A DNA stretch of 64,000 nt from Armigeres subalbatus (Eukaryota; Arthropoda; Insecta; Diptera; Culicidae): the NCBI RefSeq assembly GCF_024139115.2, contig NC_085139.1:1984001-2048000 (forward strand), read 5' to 3'. Of this stretch, positions 33,451-44,625 are shown piece by piece. Numbering within the stretch: position 1 is the stretch's first letter; every line of letters starts with the position of its first letter. A program made the translations under genes and the position numbers. Under the pieces are notes generated by a model. The model saw only the letters and a list, made by a program, of their open reading frames with translations, was not told where the DNA came from and made no database searches.

Positions 33451-36038
33451 ATTGTGTGAAAGTTCTAAATTGGAATGCCCGCTCTCTAAAGGGTAAGGAA
33501 GATGAATTATTCAACTTCCTAACAGTTCATAATGTGCATATTGCCATTATAACTGAAACCTATTTAAAACCAGGACTCTCCATTAAACGAGATCCAAATT
33601 ATTTTATCTACAGAAATGATCGTCTTGACAGCGCCTGTGGTGGGGTCGCCATTGTCATTAATAGACGTATCAAACATAAATTATTTTCTTCGTTTAAAAC
33701 CAAAGTTTTGAAACCTTGGGAGTTTCTGTTGAAACAAATTTTGGTAATTTTCCTTCATTGCAGCCTATTTGCCTTTTCAATGCAATGGGCAGCAAAAGAA
33801 TTTGTTGAAAGCTGATCTTCAAATTCTGACTCGCAACAAATCAAAATTCTTCGTAATTGGTGACTTCAATGCCAAACACCGTTCATGGAATAATGCTCAA
33901 AGCAATTCCAACGGCAACATTTTATTTGAAGATTGTTCTGCGGGATATTATACTATTCAATATCCCAATGGCCCAACTTGTTTTTCATCCACCAGAAATC
34001 CTTCGACAATTGATTTGGTTTTAACGGATTCAAGTCAGCTGTGTGGCCAATTGGTAACTCATGCTGACTTTGGCTTCTGATCACCTTCCTGTGACATTTG
34101 AAATCTCACAAGAAGCCATTTATAATCCAATCAGCTCTACTTTCAATTATCATAGGGCTGATTGGGATTTATATAAAACGTATATCGATAGGAATTTTGA
34201 TGTTGATATTCCTCTCGATACCAAAAGTGATATTGATAATGCTCTCGTATCTTTGACAAATTTAATTGTCGAAGCCAGAGGCATTGCAATTCCGAAATGT
34301 GAAATTAAATTCAACTCCATTATTATTGACGACGATCTTCAGCTACTGATCCGTCTTAAAAATGTGAGAAGAAGGCAATACCAAAGAACTCGCGATCCCG
34401 CGTTGAAAGTTATTTGGCGAGATTTGCAAAATGAAATTAAAAAACGTTTCGCTATTCTGAGAAATACCAACTTTGAGAATAATGTCTCGAAGGTGGTTCC
34501 CAGTTCGAAACCCTTTTGGAAATTAACAAAAATTCTTAAAAAACCTCAAAAGCCAATTCCTGCGCTTAAAGAGGGAAATAAAATTTTATTAACAAATGGC
34601 GAAAAGGCTCAAAAACTTGCTCAGCAGTTCGAGAGTGCCCATAATTTTAGTCTAGGTCTCACTAGTCCAATTGAGGATCAGGTTACACGAAGCTTCGAAG
34701 ACATTCTCGATCAAGATAATGTTTTTGACCCTTCGTTGGGAACTAATTTGGATGAAGTGAGATCTATTACTAGAAAATTTAAAAATATGAAAGCCCCGGG
34801 TGATGATGGTATTTTCTACATACTTATCAAAAACTTCCTGAGAGCTCTTTATCCTTTTGGTTAATTTATTTAACAAATGTTTTCAATTGGCATACTTCCC
34901 AGATAAATGGAAAAACGCCAAAGTTGTTCCAATTTTGAAGCCGGACAAAAATCCAGCTGAGGCTTCTAGTTATCGCCCAATCAGTTTGCTTTCTTCAATA
35001 AGCAAACTGTTTGAAAAGATTATTTTAAATAGAATGATGGTTCATATTAATGACAATTCTATTTTTGCTGATGAGCAATTTGGTTTTCGCCATGGGCATT
35101 CAACCACTCATCAGTTATTAAGAGTTACGAACTTAATTCGGTTCAACAAATCTGAAGGATATTCGACTGGAGTTGCTCTTCTTGATATAGAGAAAGCATT
35201 TGACAGTGTTTGGCATGAAGGTTTGATTGTAAAATTGATGAATTTTAATTTTCCTCTGTACATTATTAAACTGATCCAAAATTATTTATCAGATCGCTCA
35301 CTGCAGGTAAACTATCAGAATTCTAAATCTGATAGATTACCTGTAAGGGCTGGGGGACAGGCAGCATACTGGGGCCCATTTTGTATAACATTTTTACTTC
35401 TGACTTACCTGATTTACCACCAGGGTGTCAAAAATCTTTGTTTGCAGATGACTCAGGTCTCTCAGCCAAAGGGAGAAGCCTTTGTGTCATTTGAGTATAT
35501 TGCAAAAAATTTGGATATTTTCTTCCCTTACTTGCGAAAATGGAAAATTTCCCCGAATGCTTCCAAAACTCAGCTTATAATTTTCCCACATAAGCCGAGA
35601 GCTTCTGATTTGAAACCTTCTTGCAGACATATTGTCACTATGAATGGAGTTCCAATTAATTGGTCTAGCGAAGCTAAATATTTAGGACTTCTGCTAGATC
35701 AAACATTAACTTTTAAAAATCACATTGAAGGCCTTCAAGCCAAATGTAACAAATATATTAAGTGTCTATATCCACTTATAAACAGAAAATCAAAACTTTG
35801 TCTTAAGAACAAACTTTTGATTTACAAACAAATTTTTAGACCTGCCATGTTGTATGCTGTGCCAATATGGACTAGTTGCTGCAATACCAGAAAGAAGGCA
35901 CTTCAGAGGATTCAAAATAAAATTCTGAAAATGATTCTGAAGTTGCCTCCGTGGTATAGTACCAATGAACTTCATAGAATTTCTAATATTGAGACATTGC
36001 AACAAATGTCCAACAAAATAATTTCCAATTTTAGATAA
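33438..36038 (+). pseudogene. Jockey-clade ORF2 (AP-endonuclease and reverse transcriptase), frameshifted
   Basis: The start MDPNNCVKVLNWNARSLKGK is followed by the endonuclease signatures ITETYL (Glu), FVIGDFNAKHRSW (Asp/Asn), STIDLVLTD and SDHLPVTFEIS (catalytic His), all present but spread over three frames (breaks near 33730, 33815 and 34075). The RT part includes YRPISLLSSISKLFEKII, QFGFRHGHSTTHQLL and the catalytic LLDIEKAFDSVWHEGL (about 35180). The second catalytic box, FADDSGLS, lies at 35440-35463 in a shifted frame between about 35350 and 35490. The C-terminal region resumes to a stop at 36038. It encodes target-primed reverse transcription; this copy is inactive. Confidence 0.88.
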
Positions 36039-36302
36039 AAATCGTTGCAATCTTCTATTGCAACGATTAACTCCTTGTACCCTTAGTATAAAATAGGTTA
36101 AGATTAGTTTAAGTTGAAAACATTGTAATTCCTACATGGTTCAATTCAACCAGAGGAAAATTCTAACTGCCAGAGGCAATTGAAATGTATTAATAATAAC
36201 TAAAAATATAACATAGCAAATAAGGATGATAGTGTTAAGAAAACACGGAACACCTAGTCTAAGAGATGAATGCATGTATTAGATAATTAGCAAATAAAAT
36301 TA

Positions 36303-36333
<31 letters not shown>
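36039..36333 (+). other. 3' UTR and poly(A) tail of the Jockey-clade element
   Basis: A 3' UTR without ORF ends in aaataaaattagtt followed by about 29 A residues (36306-36333 plus the first base shared with the target repeat). An AATAAA signal sits about 12 bases before the tail. Confidence 0.9.
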
Positions 36334-36336
<3 letters not shown>

Positions 36337-36347
36337 TTCTGCAACAT
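36334..36347 (+). repeat. Right target-site duplication of the Jockey-clade element
   Basis: AGGTTCTGCAACAT, identical to 31753-31766. Sequence after it (to about 36500) should be the continuation of the interrupted BEL/Pao element. Confidence 0.9.
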
Positions 36348-36559
36348 GACGTCACGAATGAATTCGGTCCTCGTCGAATGAACTTTTTCGACAGTTCAGT
36401 AGTACTTTCCACTGACTCCGACAAGGATCGAGTTCGTGATTGGTTGGCTGCCCCCGAGTCCAACGCGAAGTACTACTAATCAGTCATCAGTTTGAGGTTA
36501 GATACAGACGCTGCAGAACCTAATAGCAGTACGACAGCCATTTGTACGGGCGAAGCATG

Positions 36560-36720
36560 GCTTGGAAAAAGAGGTGTGCGCTAGACCTGTGCGCCGCCGC
36601 GCCACGCCGCCGCCGCCGACACTTATTGACGTACGCCGACGCCGGTCAAGGTGTCGGCGGCTCGCCATACGCCGGTTGGCTCCACGCCGATATTTGGCCA
36701 ACACAAAAATCATATCATGC
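36560..36720. repeat. GCC-rich dispersed repeat, copy 1
   Basis: Contains ctgtgcgccgccgcgccacg followed by ccgccgccgccgac and several spaced cgccg motifs, in strong contrast to the AT-rich surroundings. It shares the ctagacctgtgcgcc junction and the gccgccgcgccacgccgc core with 38960-39130. Confidence 0.65.
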
Positions 36721-36930
36721 AGTGCGTTCGCATCTGCCGAGCCAAGACAACCTATCAAGCATTAGCTGGCGTGTTAAATGTTAGGTCATCCAGAAACTTC
36801 TTGGCTACAGATCTACAATCAATGAGCGTGACGATGAACTGCTAATCCCATATGTAACTTCATGTGGAATAACCTCATTCTGGTCGCATTGGGCGGTTCA
36901 TCATGTTTTTAAGGTTTGAATGTTACATAT

Positions 36931-37085
36931 CCTAATTGGCCTAGTGCTTACAAACGCGGCTACAAATCAACACCATAATGAATGTTGGATTTGGATTCCC
37001 AGTCTCGTAGGATTTATTAAGCTTCCCTGGGCATTGAGTATCATTGTGTTAGCCTCATGATATGCGAATGCAAAACTGATCTTTT
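36931..37085 (+). mobile_element. Feilai-like SINE
   Basis: A tRNA-related head (ggcctagtgcttacaaacgc then ggctac) and a damaged B box (ggattcccagtctcg) lead into the body ttccctgggcattgagtatc and gatatgcgaatgcaaaac. The order head, GGTCTCG-like linker, CCTGGGCAT-GAGTAT motif and ATATGCGAATGCAAA motif is that of the Aedes Feilai SINE (family knowledge). The AAG tail is missing. Confidence 0.6.
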
Positions 37086-37159
37086 GGCTTCTGGAGCTGG
37101 AGCACGATGAGACACGTACCCACCAAATTAAACATTTCCTTCACTCTTTCTTGTAATTG

Positions 37160-37650
37160 CTAGAATTGTTCTGAAGAAAAAAATTGGACCGATTTATTTC
37201 GATAAACAATTCCCAAAGAAATTTCTTGGTTTAGAATTATTTCCAGGAAGTCCTGGAGAAAGTACTGAAGGAATATCTGAAGAAAATTGTTAGCGCCTTG
37301 ATGAATTCCTTGATTTATCTCCGTTGTAATTTCTGGAGGATTTTCTGAAGGAATCTCTGGAAAAAAATCTGAAGGAATTCTTGGAGGAATGTCCAAAGAA
37401 ATTCTTCAAGAAATTTAAGAATGTCGGTAATTCCTTTAAGAGGTCCTTTGGAAATTGCTCTAGGAATTCATACGGAGATATCTGAAAATTCGTCCTAGAG
37501 TTTTGGAAGGAAATAGCTTTGGAAATTCCGAAGGAATTACTAGATTAATTTCCGAGGAAATGGAATGTCTTATGGAATACCTGGAAAATTTCCAGTGGAA
37601 TTGTTAAAATAAATTTTGAAGGAATTTTGTAGACATTTTTGCATGGTGTT
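37160..37650. repeat. Decayed 'ttcctggag/gaaatt' tandem repeat
   Basis: Repeated units such as aggaatttctggaggaat, tctgaaggaatctctgg and gaaattcttcaagaaa recur irregularly. Several match the ggaattcctggagga part of the 24-bp array at 61.5 kb, so this is a plausible aged relative. Confidence 0.6.
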
Positions 37651-38955
37651 GCTCCACCCAATAATATAATCGAATTTAATTACCATTCTGCTTTCAATGC
37701 ACTTCTGTGTGAAGGGCCAAAAAAGGAGGTGGCGGACCCGTAAGCAGAGACCAGAGTGTAAAATAATCGAAATTTTTTAGTGAAGTTCATTTTTCTTCAT
37801 TTGTCAGTTCACTTCCGACACATTCATAGTCGGCTCTGGACAGTCAATATTCAGTTGAATATTAGTCATTGAATATTTATGCACATTTTACAAATTGATA
37901 AATTATCTGAAATCTGAACACGTTTCAAATGAGTAAAGTGATTTATCACACAGGACTGAATCCGATTTTCATCCGCGAGGCACTTTCAGCGGTAAACATC
38001 AACATAAACAATGATAATTATGTTTTTTCTGCACATAGTAAACACATTCAGTGACAGTCGAATGAATGAGTTCGTGGAGTAGTCATCTGACTATGTCATT
38101 CTATGTTTTGAATATTCATGCGATGTTTGTCAAAATTCGGATCGAAGTTGCTTCATGAAGATGAATATTTTAGGCTCTGGCAGAGACACTTATGCGAAGC
38201 CCGCGGGATAGAGAGAATCTCCTTTCAGCAATGTAATCAAACAGACTAATAAATAGATTCGCAATCCTTTTTGAGCTTTCCAAGGGATGGATTCTTGGAG
38301 GGGCGTGTCGAATCCATTAAAATTACTATGAAATCAGTCACTTTTGGGGAAAACCGTTCCGCAACGTTGCTCATTAGGCTCTAAAAACATATAAATATGT
38401 TGCCAATATAGAAAATTTTGCAATGAAACTGATCGTCTTTGTTGCGAAACGATTCTATGCTTGCAAGATAAGTTATTAGAGAAATACTGAATCGTGGTAA
38501 ATTCAATTTAACACGTAAAAGAATAACATCAATATCAATAATGAGCATTTTTGTTTCATTAATAACTTTGCTTACAAAAGTCAAATCGCTTCGCAACAAC
38601 AACTGGCCTCTCGCTTAGGAAGTATTCTATGAAAGCATCGTGTCGATTACATTTGAATAGTTAATGGGTCGCAACACGGAACAGTTTTTCACTTATGTGG
38701 CAATTCCTATAGTAATTTCCATACAAACTTCAAACTGCGCGTGCTCAGTCTAGCTACATCCAAATTAGCTAAAAATTTAGGAGGGTTAATAAAACATCAA
38801 ATGTCATCGTTTAAGCATAGAGGAGCGAAAAAGTCAAAATTTGAATCAGTCTAATGTTCACCCTATCAGTCTGTCTGTCTGTAGCTAGCAATTGTACAAA
38901 AACCCTAAAATTCAATAAAAGCATGATCGGCTTGATGCGTGATTTTTTTTTCTCA
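37651..38955. other. No supported gene
   Basis: AT-rich sequence with short ORFs only. I see no repeat ends. Confidence 0.45.
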
Positions 38956-39130
38956 GCATAAAATTATTCACGCCGATCCACGCCGCCGCCGCCGCCGGTG
39001 TAAAAATGGCCATACGCCGCCGCCGTTCACAAATACTTCGGCGCACAGGTCTAGTGTGCGCCGCCGCGCCACGCCGCCGCCGCTGACAGTTTTTGGCACG
39101 CCGCCGCCGTTTCAAATTTGTCAAGCCACT
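38956..39130. repeat. GCC-rich dispersed repeat, copy 2
   Basis: Runs of gccgccgccgccgccgg and cgccgccgcgccacgccgc, together with cggcgcacaggtctagtgtg, match copy 1. The surrounding DNA is AT-rich. Confidence 0.7.
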
Positions 39131-39414
39131 GATTATAGATCACGCCGATTCAAATTTTCAGTGGAAACTCCAAAGATTCAGTGCAATTTCCATATAATTT
39201 CCTGATAGATCTCTACAACAACACGTTGAAACTCCAAAGAATTTTTCGTGAAGATACCAATTATTTCAATAAAAATTCCATACAATATTTTGTTGAATTT
39301 TTGAAAAGCTCTTCGTTAAAACTAAGCGTGAAAATTGCGAAAATTGTGAAAATTGGGAACTACCGTTGAAATTCAATAAAATCTAATTGAAATTGAATTT
39401 TTCAACAGAAAAGA
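39131..39414. repeat. Decayed AT-rich tandem motif
   Basis: Recurring gaaactccaaag and gaaaattg motifs resemble the 'ttcc/ggaa' decayed arrays. Confidence 0.35.
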
Positions 39415-40024
39415 GTCGTTCGGCAGAAAGCCACAAGGCTGAAAGTTGTAAGGCCGAATATGTCGTTTAACCGAAAAGACTATTTGGTAGAAGCCTTCCC
39501 GAGCAAACAAATAACTTTTTTTTAATTTTGTGAAATCATCGATTATGTTTACTTAATTCGATATCTATCTGGTCGTTTTAACGGTTGAAATAACAAAACG
39601 TAATAGTAGAAATATCTTTCTGTGATATTTAATCATAAACTATTCCTGCTGTCGATGAGAACAAATCGGAAACTAATTTTGATATTGGTTTCCGATAACA
39701 AAATAAGTACACAGTTTGATGTCATATCATTCAATTTAGTAATCTACAGCAAAATGAGATCAAAATATGTAATTAATCATAATGATTACATACATACATT
39801 TGAAAACGAATTATGACTCAATTTGATGTCAAAATGATGATCCCATTATGCAGACTTCGCTAGGATATCTAGCCTAAAGTTATTTGGCCGAAAATGTCAT
39901 TTGGTCGAGCAGTTCCTTTGGCTAAAAAAAATCGTGAATATGTCCTTCGGGCGAAATAGTCGTTTGGTCGAAACGGACTTTCGGTCGAAAGTGTCGTTCG
40001 GCTGAATTGGTCATTTTGGATATT
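39415..40024. repeat. Decayed ~20-bp minisatellite ('gtcgtttggtcgaaa')
   Basis: Units at 39418-39500 and 39885-40020 have the form gtcgttcggctgaa and gtcatttggtcgag. They are the same family and orientation as 16916-17300, interrupted by about 380 bp of unrelated AT-rich sequence. Confidence 0.55.
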
Positions 40025-40345
40025 TTCAAGACAAGGGAGAATCTTTTGATTTTCGCCTCAAAATTTTAACGAAAGATTTCCAGTTTTTTCAGAATAGTTA
40101 CTCGAAAATTATTTTCAGATTTTCTACGGAAACTACTTTCAAGTATCGAGAACTCTTTTGAATTATCAAGAGGAGTTTTTTGGATTTACCGAGGAAAGTT
40201 GTTTGGGATTCACATGAGAATCTCTTCAGATTTTTCACGAGAAGTTGTTCCAAATTTTATAGGAAAATGTTCGGAATATCCACGGAATGTTCCGATTGAG
40301 TTTCTGTTGAGTATTCTTTGAAATTCACACAGAAAATTGTGACTG
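40025..40345. repeat. Decayed 'ttcc/ggaa' tandem repeat
   Basis: Irregular units such as gagaatctcttcagattttt and cacggaatgttccg. It directly follows a '~20-bp minisatellite' block, the same order as at 16916-17655. Confidence 0.45.
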
Positions 40346-40559
40346 GTAAAAGAGATGCTTTACGTTGACTTCCCTAGATTATATAAGACGGTTAGTTTTT
40401 TTATTCTTTATTAGAGTGATTTTTTCGCAGGGAGATGTTCATCACTAAACGGCTAGTTTGGCATAGCCAACTTTAAAACATCGAAAAAATGTTCGGAATT
40501 TGTGAGGATTTTTTTTTTGGTTTCTTCAGAAAATTCTTTCTATTTTCGATTAGATAGAT

Positions 40560-41475
40560 AGACAGACGGCCGAGCTGGCAATTTGACCGAAAAAACCGTT
40601 TGCCCTACCAGGTTGTCCGGCCGAAACGATCGTTGGCCAAAAATGTCATTTTGCAGAAATAGTTTTTTGACAGAATGGGCCATTTGGCCGAAACAGTCAT
40701 TTGGTCCAACGGGTAATACGGCCAAATTTCAATGACTGATCCTCGTACTGAACGGGTAATATGGTCAGAAATGGCCATTTGTTTGGCGAAATGGTCTTTT
40801 TGTCTATTGACCATTGAACAAAATTCCGTGGCCTCTCTATTTTTAAGTCGATACTGGCCTTTGGGCCAAGAGACATCTAACCAGGTACCATTTAGCAAAA
40901 CTAAACGTTTCACGGAAACTGTTATCACGTCAAAACTGGTTTGACCGAAATTGTAGTTTGGCCGAAAGCAATGGCTGTGGCAATGGCAAAAGGAAAATTT
41001 TGGCAGACTTTTGGCAGAAGTTGTTTACCCCAACTGTTTGGCTGAATTTGCCGTACTTTTTGCAACCTTCTTTGAAAAGTGTTGTTCGGTTGAATTGATG
41101 TTTATCCGAATATCAATTCGGCTTAATGGGATTTGGTTAGATGGTTTTTGGCTTAAAGGCCAGTATCAACTTAAAAAGTAGATAGGTTACGAAATTTCGT
41201 TCAAGGGTCGTTTGACAATTAGCCTTTTCAACGTAAATGTTATTAGGCCAAATGGATGGATATTTTGGATTAAATTACCCGTTCAGCTATTGACATTTGG
41301 CCGTATAACCTGTTGGCCTAAACTATATTTTCGGACAAATATTCCATTCTGCCAAACGACCATTTCGGCCAAAAAGCATTTTTGGGCTGATGACCTATTC
41401 GGCCAAACGACCTGTTAGGACAAACGACTATTTGGGCCAAATTACCAGTTCGGCCGTGTGTCGCTTGCGGCCAAT
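40560..41475. repeat. Decayed ~20-bp minisatellite that changes orientation
   Basis: From 40600 to 41000 units read ttggccgaaacagtcat. From about 41270 to 41475 they read in the reverse sense (attcggccaaacgacctgtt). The switch makes the whole block an imperfect inverted repeat. Confidence 0.6.
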
Positions 41476-42360
41476 GGGATTTTCCAACAATTTCTTATGG
41501 ACAATACATTAGTCGTTCGATAACTGCAACATATTTTCGTTTCAGTTAGCCAATGGCGTTCGATAACTGCGACGCATTCAAGACGGCAAACAATTGTCAG
41601 ACGGCGTCAGAATAGAAGTGCATCTGATTGTTCAGCGCTATGCAGCTATCATCGACATTGACATCGTTTTGAAGCTCAGCTGTCCAATAACTGCTAAACT
41701 GATGTATCTATCGAAATGCTGTTAAAAGCATTGCAGTTAAATTACTTTCAGTTATCGAACGTCTAATGTACAAAGAATTTCCCGTAGAAACCCAATAATT
41801 TCGAACAATTTTTCGTGGAGACATTTTGAACAATCCTCCGCGGAAATTCTAAAGAAGTTTCCGTTAAACTTACGGACAATTTCTCGTGAACATTCCAGAG
41901 ATTTTTTCTTGAAAACTCTTTAGAGTCTCCCGCGGAAATTCTTAAGAATTTACTGTTTTATTGTTGGCCATGCCAAGCCAGCCGTCTTTATTATTCTAGA
42001 CTGAGAAAGCCAACGGTTAAACACCCATTTTACCAACCGCACTCTCCTACAATTATCAAGAATTTTCTGTGAAAATTTCGAAGAATACTCAACAGAAAAT
42101 CAACAAGAACTTTTCGTAAAAAGTTTTTCCTGTAGAAGTTAAGAACATTTTTTGTGAAAATTCTGAAATTTCGCATGCAAATTGCGACGATTTTTCTGCT
42201 GAAATTCCTAACAATTTTATTTGGAAATTACAAAGAAAATATTTTAAAAATTATGAAAAAACTTATAGATTATTCTGGAGAAGTTCATTAGTTTTCTCAT
42301 GCGAAATTCAAAAGATTTTTCTTTTAATGTCTTGAAAATATCCCGAAAAATATTGAATAT
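41476..42360. repeat. Decayed 'gaaattc' tandem repeat and spacer
   Basis: 41476-41760 is spacer with repeated ataactgc motifs (possibly a small duplication). 41765-42350 is an AT-rich series of tcgtggagac, gcggaaattc and ctgtgaaaatttcg units with a period of very roughly 40-60 bp. Confidence 0.45.
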
Positions 42361-42364
42361 CCCG

Positions 42365-42480
42365 ATTCAAGCCGCCGCCGGCTAAAATGGCTTTCGGCGT
42401 GACGCCGCCGACCAAAATTTTGACAATCTCCGCCGCCGACGAATATCGGACCAGCGCACACCTCTACTTAGAAGTGCGAT
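42365..42480. repeat. GCC-rich dispersed repeat, copy 3
   Basis: Contains agccgccgccggctaaaatg, cggcgtgacgccgccg and the terminal cgcacacctctact, the reverse counterpart of the aggtctag/ctagacctgtgcg ends of copies 1 and 2. Confidence 0.6.
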
Positions 42481-43020
42481 CTGCGGTTAAGCCATCGTAC
42501 ATCCGGATGATCCAGAACTAGACGGGAACGAACATGTTGCGGAACCACTGAGCACAACTCATTACATTCGGTACTGCCCATAGATATCGGGATACGACAT
42601 GTCACAAACGGCACGACATAGCATTGACAAGTGTCATTGTCATAACATTATAGAAAACGTGACCAAATTCGAAAAAGAAACAAATTTTCCAAATACTTTT
42701 GCCTTAAATAATAATCAAATATTGAATTCATAAATCTAAATTAAAAATATGAAACTAAGAGCAAGTTTTCAAGAGATTTATTAGTACAAGGTTTCCATTC
42801 GCTATTAGAGCGATTATATTTCTTAAGTTGCTTTAAACTAACGACTAGAAGCTATACTTGCTCAAATTAGTTCGAAAACGGTTACAGTTTTGGACAAAAA
42901 GCAAAGAAAGCACGACAAAATAAGATTCAGTGAATTATAATAGCTTTTCCGAAACATACAAACAAAAACAAAAAGTTTCTTCAGAATGATTTTTCATTTT
43001 TTGACTGTTTTATCATATTT
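42481..43020. other. No supported gene
   Basis: Unclassified AT-rich sequence. Confidence 0.4.
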
Positions 43021-43023
43021 TTT

Positions 43024-43205
43024 TGACTTTCTCGTACAACAAAGTTGTACCGAAAGGCTATATGATTGCTCCAAAAAAGAACTTTTGATAAAAGACTCAG
43101 AGACCTATAGTGTTATATACCGATCGACTCAGCTCGACGAACCGAGGTGATGTCTGTTTGTGTGTGTACAAATTTTGTAGACACACTTTTTGGAACTAAG
43201 CATTA
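43024..43205 (+). repeat. Dispersed 'tttctcgta...gaaaggctatatgat' repeat, copy 1
   Basis: A short hairpin tcgtacaacaaagttgtacc at the start is followed by gaaaggctatatgattgctc, tagtgttatataccgatcg and a gtgtgtgtgt run. The same landmarks occur in reverse orientation at 51605-51775. Confidence 0.6.
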
Positions 43206-44280
43206 TTCTATTTTCGCAAACAACAAGTTGCATTCGACGAGGAATGCGGTCCCATAGTTTGCATTTCATTTCGTAGTTATCGAAAAATCATTGTTTTTTT
43301 TTCAAAAAAAGTTTTGACCAATTTTTGGAACGATAAATTGAGATGCGATTTTCGCTGAGTGAAAGCTCTCGAGTATTCCTTTCAGATATGTAGGTTTTTT
43401 AAACCAGTGCTTAATGCGTCAGTGCCATAATCAGTAGTATAATGAAAAAATAACTTTCCCCATATTAATGTGCATGCAAATTTGAAACGGCTTGTGCTAA
43501 ATAAGTTTTTATCCGAATCAGCTCAAATTTTCGGACGGCACTCAGAACATGGTGCAGAATCAGATGAGAGCTGTGGAGCGAAATCGATTTTAGATAGATA
43601 GATGTTGCGGATTGCATAGATTTGTAATTTTAACCGGGGACACCTACAAACAACCTACAATGACGCAGTCTCCAAAGATTGATGGCCGGATATTATATAA
43701 AAACAGAAGTTTGCTACGAATCCGATTTGCACATGACGCAAAAAAGCGTGTTGTGTTCGATGAATCGATCAAGTGTAACAAGATATCTAAAACGTGGTGC
43801 GGTCGAGAAAATAGAAACAAACGGATCTTGTCCGAATGTTTTGGGGTGACTGACTACACTGAAACAGTCGTACAGTGGGATCTATACATGAATAAAAACA
43901 TATTTGGGTACGTTTTTTGACCGTGTACCATGGGCGAATATGGCACTCGTGGAGTCATGCTCGTTTAGTTAGCGTCACGTTTGACACATTTTTTTGTATC
44001 GACAAGTCAATACGGACAGGTGATCCAAAAATGACATTCCCACAATTTTTTGTTATTTGTCAGCACCTCACGTGATAAGAAAGACTATCACGCTTTTTAC
44101 ATACCTACCGAGTATTGTGCATTGTTACAAACTTATAGCATAAAAAGTACCTTTCAAAATAGCCACAATGTTCAATATAGTGTATAAAAGTATAGTAAAA
44201 CTGGACACTATTGATTCAATTTCTTACAGCCTATTTCTTTCCTGAAGGAATATGAGATTCGGCTCCAGTAAATCTTCATC
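43206..44280. other. No supported gene
   Basis: An ORF at 43612-43920 (102 codons) has no family motif. Otherwise AT-rich. Confidence 0.4.
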
Positions 44281-44625
44281 TAGATTCGAGACATCACACA
44301 TCACACCGATATCAGCGCAACTGTACCTCAAAATATATTCAAAATTCTAGTAAAGACCGCGGCGGAAAACAAAAAATTAACACTCATTAAGAAACATCGG
44401 TAAGACAAAACAATGCATTCATCAACTCCGAAAGAACCCACTATGGCAGTTCACGTTGATCACGGTGGCGATGATGATGATGAAGTGTGGAGCTCCAGTG
44501 CCAGTGAATATTCCGATTATGGAAATGAAATTGGTTCCACCTCGCAGCCACATTTGTACACAGTTCATTTTCCCGGCAAATTTGCGGTCCAAATGAAGAA
44601 GATTCACAATCCCCCTTCCCACTAG
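44281..44625 (+). CDS. Candidate small or partial host ORF (unassigned)
   Basis: The frame at 44413-44625 encodes 70 residues with a strongly acidic, serine-rich stretch (HGGDDDDEVWSSSASEY) and a basic tail. A pyrimidine-rich tract ending ttcttacag lies at about 44220-44229, which could be a splice acceptor for an exon starting just upstream. Composition here is less AT-rich than the neighbours and the frame does not look like a transposon. No domain is recognised and the ORF is short, so it may be chance. It could be a first coding exon of a gene extending elsewhere. Confidence 0.22.

Larger units (their letters stand above)
31767..36333 (+). mobile_element. Jockey-clade non-LTR retrotransposon, about 4.57 kb, apparently full length
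   Basis: The order is a 5' UTR, ORF1 with CCHC knuckles, ORF2 with AP-endonuclease and reverse transcriptase, a ~265-bp 3' UTR and a poly(A) tail of about 29 residues, bounded by a 14-bp direct repeat of the target. The arrangement and ORF1 sequence style are those of the Juan/Jockey elements of mosquitoes. Both ORFs carry frameshifts, so this copy is inactive, but the intact target duplication and A-tail indicate a younger insertion than the BEL/Pao relic it splits. Confidence 0.92.
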
